A program made the translations under genes and the position numbers. A stretch of DNA of 64,000 bases. It comes from Streptomyces sp. B3I8 (GTDB lineage Bacteria > Actinomycetota > Actinomycetes > Streptomycetales > Streptomycetaceae). Positions 35,525 through 43,670 of this stretch are shown here, piece after piece. The stretch covers positions 7,453,501 to 7,517,500 of the forward strand of contig NZ_JAUSYN010000002.1 in the NCBI RefSeq assembly GCF_030816915.1, read 5' to 3'. Position 1 is the stretch's first letter. The number at the start of each line of letters is the position of its first letter. The notes under the pieces are model-generated. The model ran no database searches, was not told where the DNA came from, and saw only the letters and a program-made list of their open reading frames with translations.

Positions 35525-36580
35525 GTGCCCCAGGACATGACCTTCGGCCTCCCCGCCGCCACGCAGACCGGCCCCGGCCTCGAAGGTGCCCGCCGGCACC
35601 ACCTGGACTGGGTGCGCCGCATCGGCCTGGCCGCCGACGAACGCTCGTTGGCCTGGTACGTCTCCTGGGACATGCCGCGCCTGGCCGCGCTCGGTTTCCC
35701 GCACGCCCGGGGCCCGGCCCTGGACCTGCTGGCGGACGCGATGGGCTTCTTCTTCGTCTTCGACGACCAGTTCGACGGCCCCCTCGGCCGTGACCCCGCC
35801 GAGGCCGCCCGCGTCTGCCAGGTGCTGATCGACATCGCGCACGGCGCCCCGCCGCCGCCCGGCGCCGACCCCTGCACCACGGCGTTCGCCGACATCCGGG
35901 CCCGCAGCACCGCCGGCGCCCACCCGGCCTGGACCGCCCGTACCGCCCACGAGTGGGAGTACTACTTCGCCGCGCAGGCCCACGAGGCGCGAGGCCGCCT
36001 GCGCGGCACCCCGGCGGACCTCGCCACCTACATCGAGGTCCGGCGCGGCATCGCCGCCACCGACCTGCCCCTCTCCCTCGGGGAACGCGCGGCCGGTCTC
36101 ACCGTCCCCGCCTCCGCCTTCCACAGTCCCGAGCTGCGCCTCATGCGTCGGGCCGCCATCGACGTCACCCTGATGTGCAACGACGTGTACTCCCTGGAGA
36201 AGGAGGAGGCCCGCGGCGACATGGACAACCTCGTCCTCGTCCTGGAACGGGCCCGCCACCTCACCCGTGGCGAAGCCCTCACCGCGGCCCGCGACGAAGT
36301 GGACCGGCGCGTGCGGCGCTTCCACCGCCTGGCCGCACAGGTCCCCACTGTCGGCGCGCAACTCGCCCTCACCGAACGGGAACAGGCCGACGTCGCCGCC
36401 TACGTCCGCGTCATGGCCGCCTGGATGAGCGGCTACCACACCTGGCAGACCGGGACCCACCGCTACCGCGAGGCTCCCCGGGTCGTGCCTCCTTCGGGCC
36501 CGGGCCACCTCGACCAGCTCCTGCACACCGGCCCCCACCGCCCGCCACACCCCGAACCGGGAACCTTCCCGCCTCGGTGA
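35525..36580 (+). CDS. Class I terpene synthase (sesquiterpene synthase-like)
   Basis: A 351-residue all-helical terpene synthase that ionises a prenyl diphosphate. The metal motifs are canonical: DDQFD at D80-D84 and the NSE triad NDVYSLEKE (N219, S223, E227), with an HRY near the C-terminus acting as the diphosphate-sensing R-Y pair. Size and motifs match bacterial farnesyl-diphosphate cyclases such as pentalenene or isozizaene synthases. The GTG start has GGGAGGG just upstream. The product cannot be read from the sequence. It forms a likely operon with the SDR. Confidence 0.9.
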   Translation: MPQDMTFGLPAATQTGPGLEGARRHHLDWVRRIGLAADERSLAWYVSWDMPRLAALGFPHARGPALDLLADAMGFFFVFDDQFDGPLGRDPAEAARVCQVLIDIAHGAPPPPGADPCTTAFADIRARSTAGAHPAWTARTAHEWEYYFAAQAHEARGRLRGTPADLATYIEVRRGIAATDLPLSLGERAAGLTVPASAFHSPELRLMRRAAIDVTLMCNDVYSLEKEEARGDMDNLVLVLERARHLTRGEALTAARDEVDRRVRRFHRLAAQVPTVGAQLALTEREQADVAAYVRVMAAWMSGYHTWQTGTHRYREAPRVVPPSGPGHLDQLLHTGPHRPPHPEPGTFPPR

Positions 36581-37152
36581 CGGGCCCACTCCGCACCGCC
36601 GCCGCTCTTGCCGGCGACGGGCGACACGGCAGGGATCAGACGGGGAACCGGTTCGTGCCGACGGCCACCTCGTGTGGGACGCGTCGCCACTGCTCCTCCC
36701 CTCCGGACAGGGGCTGGGCCGGGCCCCAGGTCGGCTGGTGCGCGGTGGTGACGTGGTGCAGCAGGCGGACGAGCCGGGGACCGGCGGTGGCGGCGCCGTC
36801 CGGAACGGCGGGACCGTGGGCGGCGCGCGGTTCGGCGGAGCGGGCCAGTTCGCTCTTGTAGGAGCCCACGGCGACGGCCCCACCACCCTGCCCAACCGCT
36901 CCGCCGCCGACACGAGCTGTACGCCCTGCGCATCGACGCCGTCGCCGGGGCGAGCGGTCACATCGACGCCGTCGCCGTCGCCGTCGCCGACCGCACCCGC
37001 ACCGACACGGTCACCACTGTCCACCGCCTCGGCCGGGCCGGGTCCGGGAGCACCGGCCGCCGGCCGCACGGCAGCGGGACATCGCCGCGCTCGCGGATGC
37101 CGGCCGGACGCGGGAGCGGCCACGGACAGCTCCCGGATGTCTTGACAACATG
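36581..37152. other. Region without an intact gene
   Basis: On the minus strand 36636-36869 gives a 77-residue frame with a plausible C-terminal half (RLVRLLHHVTTAHQPTWGPA). On the plus strand near 36900-37020 a short stretch (ELYALRIDAVAGASGHIDAV) looks coding. Both may be gene remnants; neither is recognised. Confidence 0.35.
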
Positions 37153-37168
37153 ATTGGTCTGGACCAAG
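37153..37168. promoter_or_regulatory. DasR-responsive element (dre) of the chitinase gene
   Basis: ATTGGTCTGGACCAAG is close to the dre consensus ACTGGTCTAGACCA(A/G)(G/T), with two mismatches, and is nearly palindromic. TTGACA at 37142-37147 precedes it. Its position 46 bp before the start fits repression by the GntR regulator DasR, relieved by glucosamine-6-phosphate. Confidence 0.75.
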
Positions 37169-37214
37169 TTGAACGTGCTGCGCCCCTCCAACTCCCCTGA
37201 TCCCGGAGGCCCTT

Positions 37215-39059
37215 GTGGACCGCGCTCGACGACCCAGATCCGTTCTCGCCGCGCTCACGGCCGCCCTGCTGACCGTGCCCGCACTCACCGCGCTCTCGTC
37301 GCCCGCCGGCGCGACGGACGCGGACCTCGCGGTCAACGGGGGCTTCGAGTCCGGCCTGACCGGGTGGACCTGCACGGCCGGCACGACCGTCGACTCACCG
37401 GTGCACGGCGGACGTTCCGCGCTGCAGGCCGTCCCGGCCGGCAGCGACAACGCCCAGTGCACCCAGACGGTGACCGTCCAGCCCGACGCCCAGTACACCC
37501 TGTCCGGGTACGTCCGCGGCTCCTACGTCTACCTCGGCGCGAACGGCACCGGCACCACCGACGTCTCCGCCTGGGCCCAGTCCGCCCCCGACTGGCAGAA
37601 ACTGAGCACCACCTTCCGCACCGGCCCCGCCACCACCAAGGTCACGATCTACACCCACGGCTGGTACGGCACCGGCGCCTACCAGGCCGACGACATCACC
37701 CTCGTCGGCCCCGGCGGCAGCGGCACCGGCCAGCCCCCCGCCGCCCCGGCCGGCCTCAAGACCACCTCCGTCACCTCGTCCTCCGTCGGCCTGTCCTGGT
37801 CGGCGGTGACCGGCGCGACGAACTACGCGCTCTACCGCGACGGGGCCCGGATCCATACCGTGACCGGCACCTCGGCGACCGTGTCCGGCCTCGCGGCCTC
37901 GACCGCGTACAGCTTCCGGGTGACCGCGGTCAACGCCGCCGGCGAGTCCGCGAAGTCCGCAGCCGTCACCGCCACCACCAACGCCGGTACCGGCGGCAGC
38001 CCGTCCGACCTGCCCGCCCACGCCCTCGTCGGCTACCTGCACGCCAGCTTCGCCAACGGCGCCGGCTACACCCGCCTCGCCGACGTCCCCGACAGCTGGG
38101 ACGTCATCGACCTGGCCTTCGGCGAGCCCACCTCGGCCACCTCCGGGGACATCCGCTTCAACCGCTGCCCGGATGGGGGCACCTCCCGCACGAGCGAAGC
38201 CGAGAGTGGGGGAGAATGCCCCGGCGAGGAGAGCGACGCCGACTTCAAGGCCGCGATCAAGGCCAAGCAGGCCGCCGGCAAGAAGGTGCTGATCTCGATC
38301 GGCGGCCAGAACGGCCAGGTCCAGCTGACCACGACGGCCGCCCGGGACGCCTTCGTCTCCTCCGTCTCGAAGATCATCGACACCTGGGGCCTGGACGGTC
38401 TGGACGTCGACTTCGAGGGCCACTCCCTGTCGCTGAACGCCAACGACACCGACTTCAAGAACCCCACCACGCCCGTGGTGGTGAACCTGATCTCGGCCCT
38501 GAAGACCCTGAAGGCGAAGTACGGGACGAAGTTCGTCCTCACGATGGCCCCGGAGACGTTCTTCGTCCAGAACGGCTACCAGTTCTACGGCACCGGCAAG
38601 TGGGGCGGCCAGGACCCGCGCTGCGGTGCCTACCTCCCGGTCATCCACGCCCTGCGCGACGACCTGACCCTGCTGCACGTCCAGGACTACAACTCTGGCC
38701 CGATCATGGGCCTGGACAACCAGTACCACTCCATGGGCGGCGCCGACTTCCACATCGCCATGACCGACATGCTGCTCACCGGCTTCCCGGTGGCGGGCGA
38801 CCCGAACAACGTCTTCCCGCCACTGCGCCCCGACCAGGTCGCGATCGGCATGCCGGCCTCCACGAACGCGGGCAACGGCTACGTCTCCCCGGCCGAGGTC
38901 ACGAAGACCCTGGACTGCCTGACGAAGAAGACCGACTGCGGCTCGTACTCCACCCATGGGACCTGGCCGACGCTGCGGGGCCTGATGACGTGGTCGATCA
39001 ACTGGGACCGGTTCGCGAACGGGGAGTTCCAGAAGACCTTCGACGGCTACTTCGGCTGA
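37215..39059 (+). CDS. Secreted chitinase, GH18, with N-terminal carbohydrate-binding and FnIII domains
   Basis: A 614-residue exoenzyme hydrolysing chitin. It has a Sec signal peptide (residues 1-36), a beta-sandwich binding module (DLAVNGGFESGLTGWTC onward), an FnIII domain near 180-255 (PAGLKTTSVTSSSVGLSWSA), then a GH18 barrel with the catalytic DGLDVDFEG (D394-E401, Glu401 the acid). GGAGG lies five bases before the GTG start. The dre box upstream indicates DasR control. Near residues 320-334 a short low-complexity insert (GGTSRTSEAESGGE) corresponds to an intergenic-type palindromic repeat lying in frame within the gene. Confidence 0.93.
   Translation: MDRARRPRSVLAALTAALLTVPALTALSSPAGATDADLAVNGGFESGLTGWTCTAGTTVDSPVHGGRSALQAVPAGSDNAQCTQTVTVQPDAQYTLSGYVRGSYVYLGANGTGTTDVSAWAQSAPDWQKLSTTFRTGPATTKVTIYTHGWYGTGAYQADDITLVGPGGSGTGQPPAAPAGLKTTSVTSSSVGLSWSAVTGATNYALYRDGARIHTVTGTSATVSGLAASTAYSFRVTAVNAAGESAKSAAVTATTNAGTGGSPSDLPAHALVGYLHASFANGAGYTRLADVPDSWDVIDLAFGEPTSATSGDIRFNRCPDGGTSRTSEAESGGECPGEESDADFKAAIKAKQAAGKKVLISIGGQNGQVQLTTTAARDAFVSSVSKIIDTWGLDGLDVDFEGHSLSLNANDTDFKNPTTPVVVNLISALKTLKAKYGTKFVLTMAPETFFVQNGYQFYGTGKWGGQDPRCGAYLPVIHALRDDLTLLHVQDYNSGPIMGLDNQYHSMGGADFHIAMTDMLLTGFPVAGDPNNVFPPLRPDQVAIGMPASTNAGNGYVSPAEVTKTLDCLTKKTDCGSYSTHGTWPTLRGLMTWSINWDRFANGEFQKTFDGYFG
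38173..38214. repeat. REP-like palindromic element inserted in frame in the chitinase gene
   Basis: The segment begins GGGGGCACCTCCC, passes through CGAGCGAAGCCGAGAG and ends TGGGGGAG, an imperfect palindrome of a type common between Streptomyces genes. Here it adds about 14 codons between two short CP-x-G-like sequences in the GH18 domain. It keeps the frame and introduces no stop. Confidence 0.6.
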
Positions 39060-39168
39060 GCCCGGCACAAGGCACGGGTCGCGAGGCACAAGGCAGGGCG
39101 GCCGGGCCGGGGTCGTGCCTGCAACCCTGCCGAGGATCAGGCCGGCGGCGGCCGAAAAGCCAAGCTGA

Positions 39169-40087
39169 CCTCGCGCTTTCATGAAGCGGGCTGTCCGGCA
39201 GGCGGTCAGGAAAGCAGAAAGCGCCTCTGACCAGCAAGAATGAGGATTGTCTAGGTCCTTGTTCCCGCTGAAGTCAGAGGCACTTCCCAGGTGAAGCGCC
39301 CTATCGGGTCCTATCCCCGTGTTCGCGTTCAGGACGACGGCCGTCAGGTCGTTACCCAGCCCGGGTCGGTCCTGCTCGTCGAAACAGTCCGCACGATCGG
39401 CCTTGACCGGGCCATATCCGCAGCTCTGGCTCCGTGGCGGAAGCCGCGGGCCGTCCACGATCCCGGCAAGATGCTTCTGGACGTTGCTCTGGCAGTCGCT
39501 CTCGGCGGGGACTGCCTCGCGGACGTGGCGATGCTGCGGTGTGAGCCGGCCGTGTTCGGCCCGGTCGCTTCCGACCCGACCATCTCCCGCCTGATCGGCA
39601 CGCTCGCTGCCTCCGGCGAGGAAGCCCTGCAGGCCATCCGGCCCGCGCGGTCCGAAGTCCGTGGCCCGGTCTGGTCGTTGGCGGGCAAGAACGCCCCGGA
39701 CGCCGACGGACAGGTCACGGTCGACCTCGACGGCGTCCTCGTGATCGCGGCTTATCGTCCGGAAGGAGCGGCCGCATCCCGGGGCCCAGTTGAGGATCAC
39801 GGACGCGGACGGCATGCGGATCACGACCGGCCGGCAGCGGATCCTCCGCCTCAACCGGCACTGACCCTGAACAGGTGAGATCACCACCGCGCTCGGACGA
39901 CTCGCGCTCCTGCCCAGCCCAGGCTGACCAGCAGACTTCCCGTCCCGACGAAAGCACCACCCGATCCCGGGCAGTGGAACCCGGCGCCCACCCGACGCGA
40001 CAGCCGGGCCGCCGGCCTGCCCACCATCAGCTCCAGAAAGCAGGACGTCCACCGACTCCGTCGGCGGACCTTCGCGAAAGATCGAGG
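39169..40087 (+). mobile_element. Internally deleted IS1380-family element with intact ends and CTGA target duplication
   Basis: The left end CCTCGCGCTTTCATGAAG and the right end, read inward on the other strand as CCTCGATCTTTCGCGAAGG, form imperfect inverted repeats. CTGA flanks the element on both sides (39165-39168 and 40088-40091), so it inserted as this unit or decayed after a clean insertion. At 919 bp it is well short of a full IS1380 element (about 1.6 kb) because the middle of the transposase gene is missing. It is non-autonomous but could be moved by a transposase supplied in trans. Confidence 0.82.
39291..39927 (+). pseudogene. IS1380-family transposase, internal deletion plus nonsense mutations
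   Basis: The N-terminal 150 or so codons are intact from GTG 39291 (YPRVRVQDDG, SDPTISRLIGTLAASGEEAL) to the first catalytic strand VTVDLDGVLVIA, which holds a DDE aspartate. The sequence then jumps to the C-terminal end (ADGMRITTGRQRILRLNRH) in another frame. Two tryptophan codons of the expected HWPWTGE are TGA stops, then ITTALGRLALLPSPG runs to the natural stop. Deletion, frame change and two nonsense changes make it inactive. Confidence 0.85.
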
Positions 40088-40267
40088 CTGACGGCTCTCT
40101 GGTTGCAGCCCTCATCGCTCGGTAGCAGACTTGAGAGTGAGATTTCCGACCGATTCCCTGCGTCCGTAATGGGCTGATTGATCCGTACGGAATGGGTGCG
40201 GTGCTCGGCATCATAATTCGTTCCTCGATCGCGTGATCATGATGCAGTCCCAAAAGGTTCGAAAATC

Positions 40268-40687
40268 ATGACGACTATCCGTGATTCCAGCGGTATCTCG
40301 TTCGAGGCGCCATCACCCGTTCGTCTCGAAGCTGATAGCAGGGGGATTGATTCGGCGGTTTCGGCGTGGACCGCGAACGGGTATGAGGTCACGATCGACA
40401 GGGGACCTTTTGCCGATCCGCTTACCCAGTATGGCGCACATCGTGAGTACGTCACTTTGCGCGAATCGGTAAGCGGGCGTGACGTTCGTATCGTTGAGTT
40501 CGTCGACAGCGATGGCTCCATGGTGGCCGGTGCACATTTTCCGCATAGGCTTGATGGCGGAACAGGGGAAATTGCTGATCCGATAACAGTGATCGTCAGG
40601 CTGGATCCTGGGTCTTCAAGAGATGTGGCTCTAAGCATTATCCGAAGCATCCGATTTCCTGTCGCGGGAAACGAAAGAGGAGAATGA
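40268..40687 (+). CDS. Unknown 139-residue protein, first gene of the matrixin island
   Basis: I do not recognise this protein. It is acidic, without a signal peptide or membrane helix, and predicted to be mixed alpha/beta, with a strand-rich middle (GYEVTIDRGPFADPLTQYG, REYVTLRESVSGRDVRIVEF). AAAAGG precedes the ATG. Its TGA is followed after one base by the ATG of the matrixin gene, with AGAGGAGA inside its last codons serving that gene, so the two are co-expressed. GC content and codon use are visibly lower than in flanking genes, suggesting transfer. A chaperone or inhibitor of the protease is one possibility, not shown by sequence. Confidence 0.65.
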   Translation: MTTIRDSSGISFEAPSPVRLEADSRGIDSAVSAWTANGYEVTIDRGPFADPLTQYGAHREYVTLRESVSGRDVRIVEFVDSDGSMVAGAHFPHRLDGGTGEIADPITVIVRLDPGSSRDVALSIIRSIRFPVAGNERGE

Positions 40688-40688
40688 C

Positions 40689-42467
40689 ATGGCGCAGGCA
40701 ACTGTCACTGCCTTTCCCGAGGTTGCGAAACTGCCCACCGTCGACGTCGGGGATACGGCAAAAGGGTTGGACGCAGTACAGGGATTCCTTTCCCGATTCG
40801 GCTATCTGCCGAAGAGTCACAGAACGAGCAAGGTCGACGAGACCACCTCTCGTGCGCTGAAGAAGTATCAGGAATTTCACGGTATCGCGACAACTGGCGC
40901 GTTCGACGAACACACGCGTACGCTGATGACGCAGCCGCGGTGTGCCATGGCCGATCTGCGTGATGGCATAGAGTTCGCCACCACATGCGGTTGGACCCGT
41001 CGGAATCTCACCTTCGCCTTTGACACTGGGACCGACGACATCACAGGATCCCAGGAGTTCGACGCCGTCCGTAACGCCTTCAACTCGTGGGCGGGCGTTG
41101 TCGGATTCACCTTCAATGAGGTCGCGACGAATCAGAGCCCTGACATCCTGATCGGATGGCGGCCGGCGAACGACCCTGATCACAGCATGGTCGGCGGTGT
41201 TCTCGCGCACTCCGACTTCCCGCCGGGTTGCGGAGTCGTCACAAACGGCAGCCTGCCGAAGCCCGTTCACTTCGATGACTCGGAGAACAGCTGGAGCATC
41301 GGATCCGCAGTGGGTTCCTTCGATGTGGAGTCGGTCGCTCTGCATGAACTCGGTCACATACTGGGTCTAGGTCACTCAAGTGTGTCCGGAGCTGTCATGG
41401 CGCCATCGATCGGGCCGAACTCAACCAAGAGAACTCTCACTCAGGACGACATCGATGGCGTACGCAACCTGTATGCCCCCAGTGCGTGGTCGGGGTGGGA
41501 GTCTCTGGGTGGCGTCATCACCAGTAACATCGCGACCTGTGTGAACTCGGATGGGCGGATGGAGTTCTTCGCTCGCGGCACCGACAACGCCGTCTGGCAT
41601 CAGTGGCAGACGGCTCCGAGTAATGGCTGGTCGGGGTGGGAGTCTCTGGGTGGCGTCATTACGAGCGACATCGCGACCTGTGTGAACTCGGATGGGCGGA
41701 TGGAGTTCTTCGCTCGCGGTACGGATGGTGCGGTGTGGCATCAGTGGCAGACGGCTCCGAGTAATGGCTGGTCGGGGTGGGAGTCTCTGGGTGGCGTCAT
41801 TACGAGCGACATCGCGACCTGTGTGAACTCGGATGGGCGGATGGAGTTCTTCGCTCGCGGTACGGATGGTGCGGTGTGGCATCAGTGGCAGACGGCTCCG
41901 AGTAATGGCTGGTCGGGGTGGGAGTCTCTGGGTGGCGTCATTACGAGCGACATCGCGACCTGTGTGAACTCGGATGGGCGGATGGAGTTCTTCGCTCGCG
42001 GTACGGATGGTGCGGTGTGGCATCAGTGGCAGACGGCTCCGAGTAATGGCTGGTCGGGGTGGGAGTCTCTGGGTGGCGTCATCACCAGTAACATCGCGAC
42101 CTGTGTGAACTCGGATGGGCGGATGGAGTTCTTCGCTCGCGGTACGGATGGTGCGGTGTGGCATCAGTGGCAGACGGCTCCGAGTAATGGCTGGTCGGGG
42201 TGGGAGTCTCTGGGTGGCGTCATCACCAGTAACATCGCGACCTGTGTGAACTCGGATGGGCGGATGGAGTTCTTCGCTCGCGGTACGGATGGTGCGGTGT
42301 GGCATCAGTGGCAGACGGCTCCGAGTAATGGCTGGTCGGGGTGGGAGTCCCTGGGCGGCGTCATCACCAGCAACATCTCCGTCAACGTGAACTCGGACGG
42401 GCGGATGGAGTTCTTCGCTCGCGGCACCGACAACGCCGTCTGGCACCAGTGGCGGACACACGCATAG
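40689..42467 (+). CDS. Matrixin (M10) metalloprotease with cysteine switch and seven-blade PLL-type lectin propeller
   Basis: A 592-residue protein. Residues 20-80 are a peptidoglycan-binding-like prodomain (GFLSRFGYLP, ALKKYQEFHGIATTGAFDE). PRCAMADL at 83-90 is a cysteine switch with Cys85, as in animal MMPs. The catalytic domain carries HELGHILGLGH (219-229) and the Met-turn M237. From residue 267 come seven 47-residue repeats (WSGWESLGGVITS..., FFARGTDGAVWHQW), which resemble a PLL/tachylectin-like beta-propeller binding sugars. There is no signal peptide, which is odd for a matrixin. The DNA repeats are nearly identical. Confidence 0.87.
   Translation: MAQATVTAFPEVAKLPTVDVGDTAKGLDAVQGFLSRFGYLPKSHRTSKVDETTSRALKKYQEFHGIATTGAFDEHTRTLMTQPRCAMADLRDGIEFATTCGWTRRNLTFAFDTGTDDITGSQEFDAVRNAFNSWAGVVGFTFNEVATNQSPDILIGWRPANDPDHSMVGGVLAHSDFPPGCGVVTNGSLPKPVHFDDSENSWSIGSAVGSFDVESVALHELGHILGLGHSSVSGAVMAPSIGPNSTKRTLTQDDIDGVRNLYAPSAWSGWESLGGVITSNIATCVNSDGRMEFFARGTDNAVWHQWQTAPSNGWSGWESLGGVITSDIATCVNSDGRMEFFARGTDGAVWHQWQTAPSNGWSGWESLGGVITSDIATCVNSDGRMEFFARGTDGAVWHQWQTAPSNGWSGWESLGGVITSDIATCVNSDGRMEFFARGTDGAVWHQWQTAPSNGWSGWESLGGVITSNIATCVNSDGRMEFFARGTDGAVWHQWQTAPSNGWSGWESLGGVITSNIATCVNSDGRMEFFARGTDGAVWHQWQTAPSNGWSGWESLGGVITSNISVNVNSDGRMEFFARGTDNAVWHQWRTHA
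41487..42452 (+). repeat. Seven tandem 141-bp repeats encoding propeller blades
   Basis: Units start at 41487, 41628, 41769, 41910, 42051, 42192 and 42333. They are almost identical in DNA, including synonymous sites. Units 2-4 share ATTACGAGCGAC, while units 1, 5, 6 and 7 share ATCACCAG at the same place. This points to recent duplication or gene conversion. Confidence 0.95.
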
Positions 42468-42544
42468 TTGGCAGGCACTCAGGGTGCGAACCCACGGCGT
42501 TTATGCCTCACGGGTATCCGAATAGCGGAGGACGGGTGTGTGAG

Positions 42545-42898
42545 ATGACAGGGACGAACGGAAGTTATTCCTCGGCCGCTGCGGTGGGCGTGCAGCAGCA
42601 GGGGATGCCGCAGGGCGGTATGGAGCCTCGCGCCGGGAGTACGGTGGGCGTGCAGCAGCAGGGGATGCCGCAGGGCGGTATGGAGCCTCGCGCCGGGAGT
42701 ACGGTGGGCGTGCAGCAGCAGGGGATGCCGCAGGGCGGTATGGAGCCTCGCGCCGGGAGTACGGTGGGCGTGCAGCAGCAGGGGATGCCGCAGGGCGGTA
42801 TGGAGCCTCGCGCCGGGAGTACGGTGGGCGTGCAGCAGCAGGGGATGCCGCAAGGTGGCATGGAACCTCGCGCCGCAAAGGGCAGTGCCGCCGGCTAA
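42545..42898 (+). CDS. 20-residue-repeat protein of unknown function
   Basis: A 117-residue protein: a 13-residue leader (MTGTNGSYSSAAA), then five copies of VGVQQQGMPQGGMEPRAGST, the last ending AAKGSAAG. It has no cysteine and no signal peptide, and is rich in Gln, Gly, Met and Pro. GGAGGA lies 12 bases before the ATG; a GTG three codons earlier is an alternative. The stop TAA abuts the left end of the following IS1380 remnant, so the original 3' end may be lost. It follows the matrixin gene by 77 bp. A disordered linker, a protease substrate or a multi-core peptide precursor are all possible; no function is claimed. Confidence 0.65.
   Translation: MTGTNGSYSSAAAVGVQQQGMPQGGMEPRAGSTVGVQQQGMPQGGMEPRAGSTVGVQQQGMPQGGMEPRAGSTVGVQQQGMPQGGMEPRAGSTVGVQQQGMPQGGMEPRAAKGSAAG
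42584..42883 (+). repeat. Five tandem 60-bp repeats
   Basis: Units begin at 42584, 42644, 42704, 42764 and 42824. The first four are identical in DNA; the fifth differs at a few synonymous and terminal positions. The 60-bp period keeps the frame. Confidence 0.95.
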
Positions 42899-43500
42899 CC
42901 TCGCGCTTTCACGAGCTGCGCTGTCCCAAGCGCTGATCAGAAACACGGAAAGTGCTCTTGACCTGCAACGATAGGACTTGCTGAGGGTCCTGTTGGCTGC
43001 AAGGAAAAGAGCACTTTCCAGGTGAGAGAGCCTATCTCGTCGTACCCACGTGTCCGTGTCCAGGGAAACGGTCGGCAGGTGGTCTCGCAGGCCGGTGCGG
43101 TCCTGCTGATGGAGACGGTCCGCAAGACGGCCTTGACCAGGCGATATCCGCAGCTCTGGCTCCGTGGCGGAAGCCGCGGGCCGTCCACGATCCTGGCAAG
43201 GCTCTCCTGGACGTGGCGCGGGCGGTCGCACTGGGCGGGCACTGCCTCGCGGACGTTGCACCGCTGCGGTGTGAGCCGGCTGTCTTCGGCCCGGTCGCCT
43301 CCGACCCGACCATCTCCCGTCTGATCGACACCCTCGCGGCATCCGGCGAGAAAGCTCTGCGGGCCGTCCGGCCCGCACGCTCCGATGTCCGGCATCACGC
43401 CTGGTCGTTGGCGGGTGAGAACGCCCCGGACGCCGACGGCCGGGTCACCGTCGATCTCGACGGCGTCCTCGTGATCGCCCCCTCCGACAGGGGCCGGCGC
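42899..43500 (+). mobile_element. IS1380-family remnant, left end only
   Basis: It starts with CCTCGCGCTTTCACGAG, the same end as the element at 39169, directly after a TAA. Transposase similarity stops after VTVDLDGVLVIA, exactly where the other copy's N-terminal part stops. No right inverted repeat was found downstream. The two remnants are in the same orientation and differ at many positions, so this is not a recent duplicate. Confidence 0.75.
43022..43490 (+). pseudogene. IS1380-family transposase, frameshifted and truncated
   Basis: The frame opens MREPISSYPRVRVQGNGRQV and breaks near 43125, where one base is missing compared with the 39291 copy. It resumes as LGGHCLADVAPLRCEPAVF and SDPTISRLIDTLAASGEKAL, then is lost after VDLDGVLVIA. 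Catalytic residues beyond the first Asp are absent. Confidence 0.8.
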
Positions 43501-43670
43501 AGGCCGCGTCGGCCGACCGGCCCACGGAACCGTCGGGCCGGTGATCCGCACTCATCAAGATTTTGCAGTTTGACATACGGATCTTGCGCACACCCATAGA
43601 TTTTTATTCTGGTCACTCATAGCCTTCTTGCGGTCCCGCACTCCCCCCACGAGTACAGAAGGACATGCCT

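Noticed and set aside
37395..40253. A 952-codon minus-strand open frame opposite the chitinase and IS1380 remnant
   Set aside because: It mirrors the codon structure of real genes on the other strand, is Val/Gly/Asp/Arg-biased, and has no domain or ribosome binding site. It is a GC shadow.
41487..42883. CRISPR array in the tandem repeats
   Set aside because: Repeats are contiguous 141-bp and 60-bp coding units with no spacers and no cas genes.
42545..42898. Confirmed RiPP multi-core precursor
   Set aside because: No radical SAM, YcaO, lanthionine or ATP-grasp enzyme is nearby, and the repeats contain no Cys, Ser/Thr-rich core or known recognition sequence. It is kept only as a hypothesis.
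42479..43378. Long minus-strand frames opposite the 60-bp repeat
   Set aside because: They arise because a repeat length divisible by three keeps all frames open; there are no supported starts.
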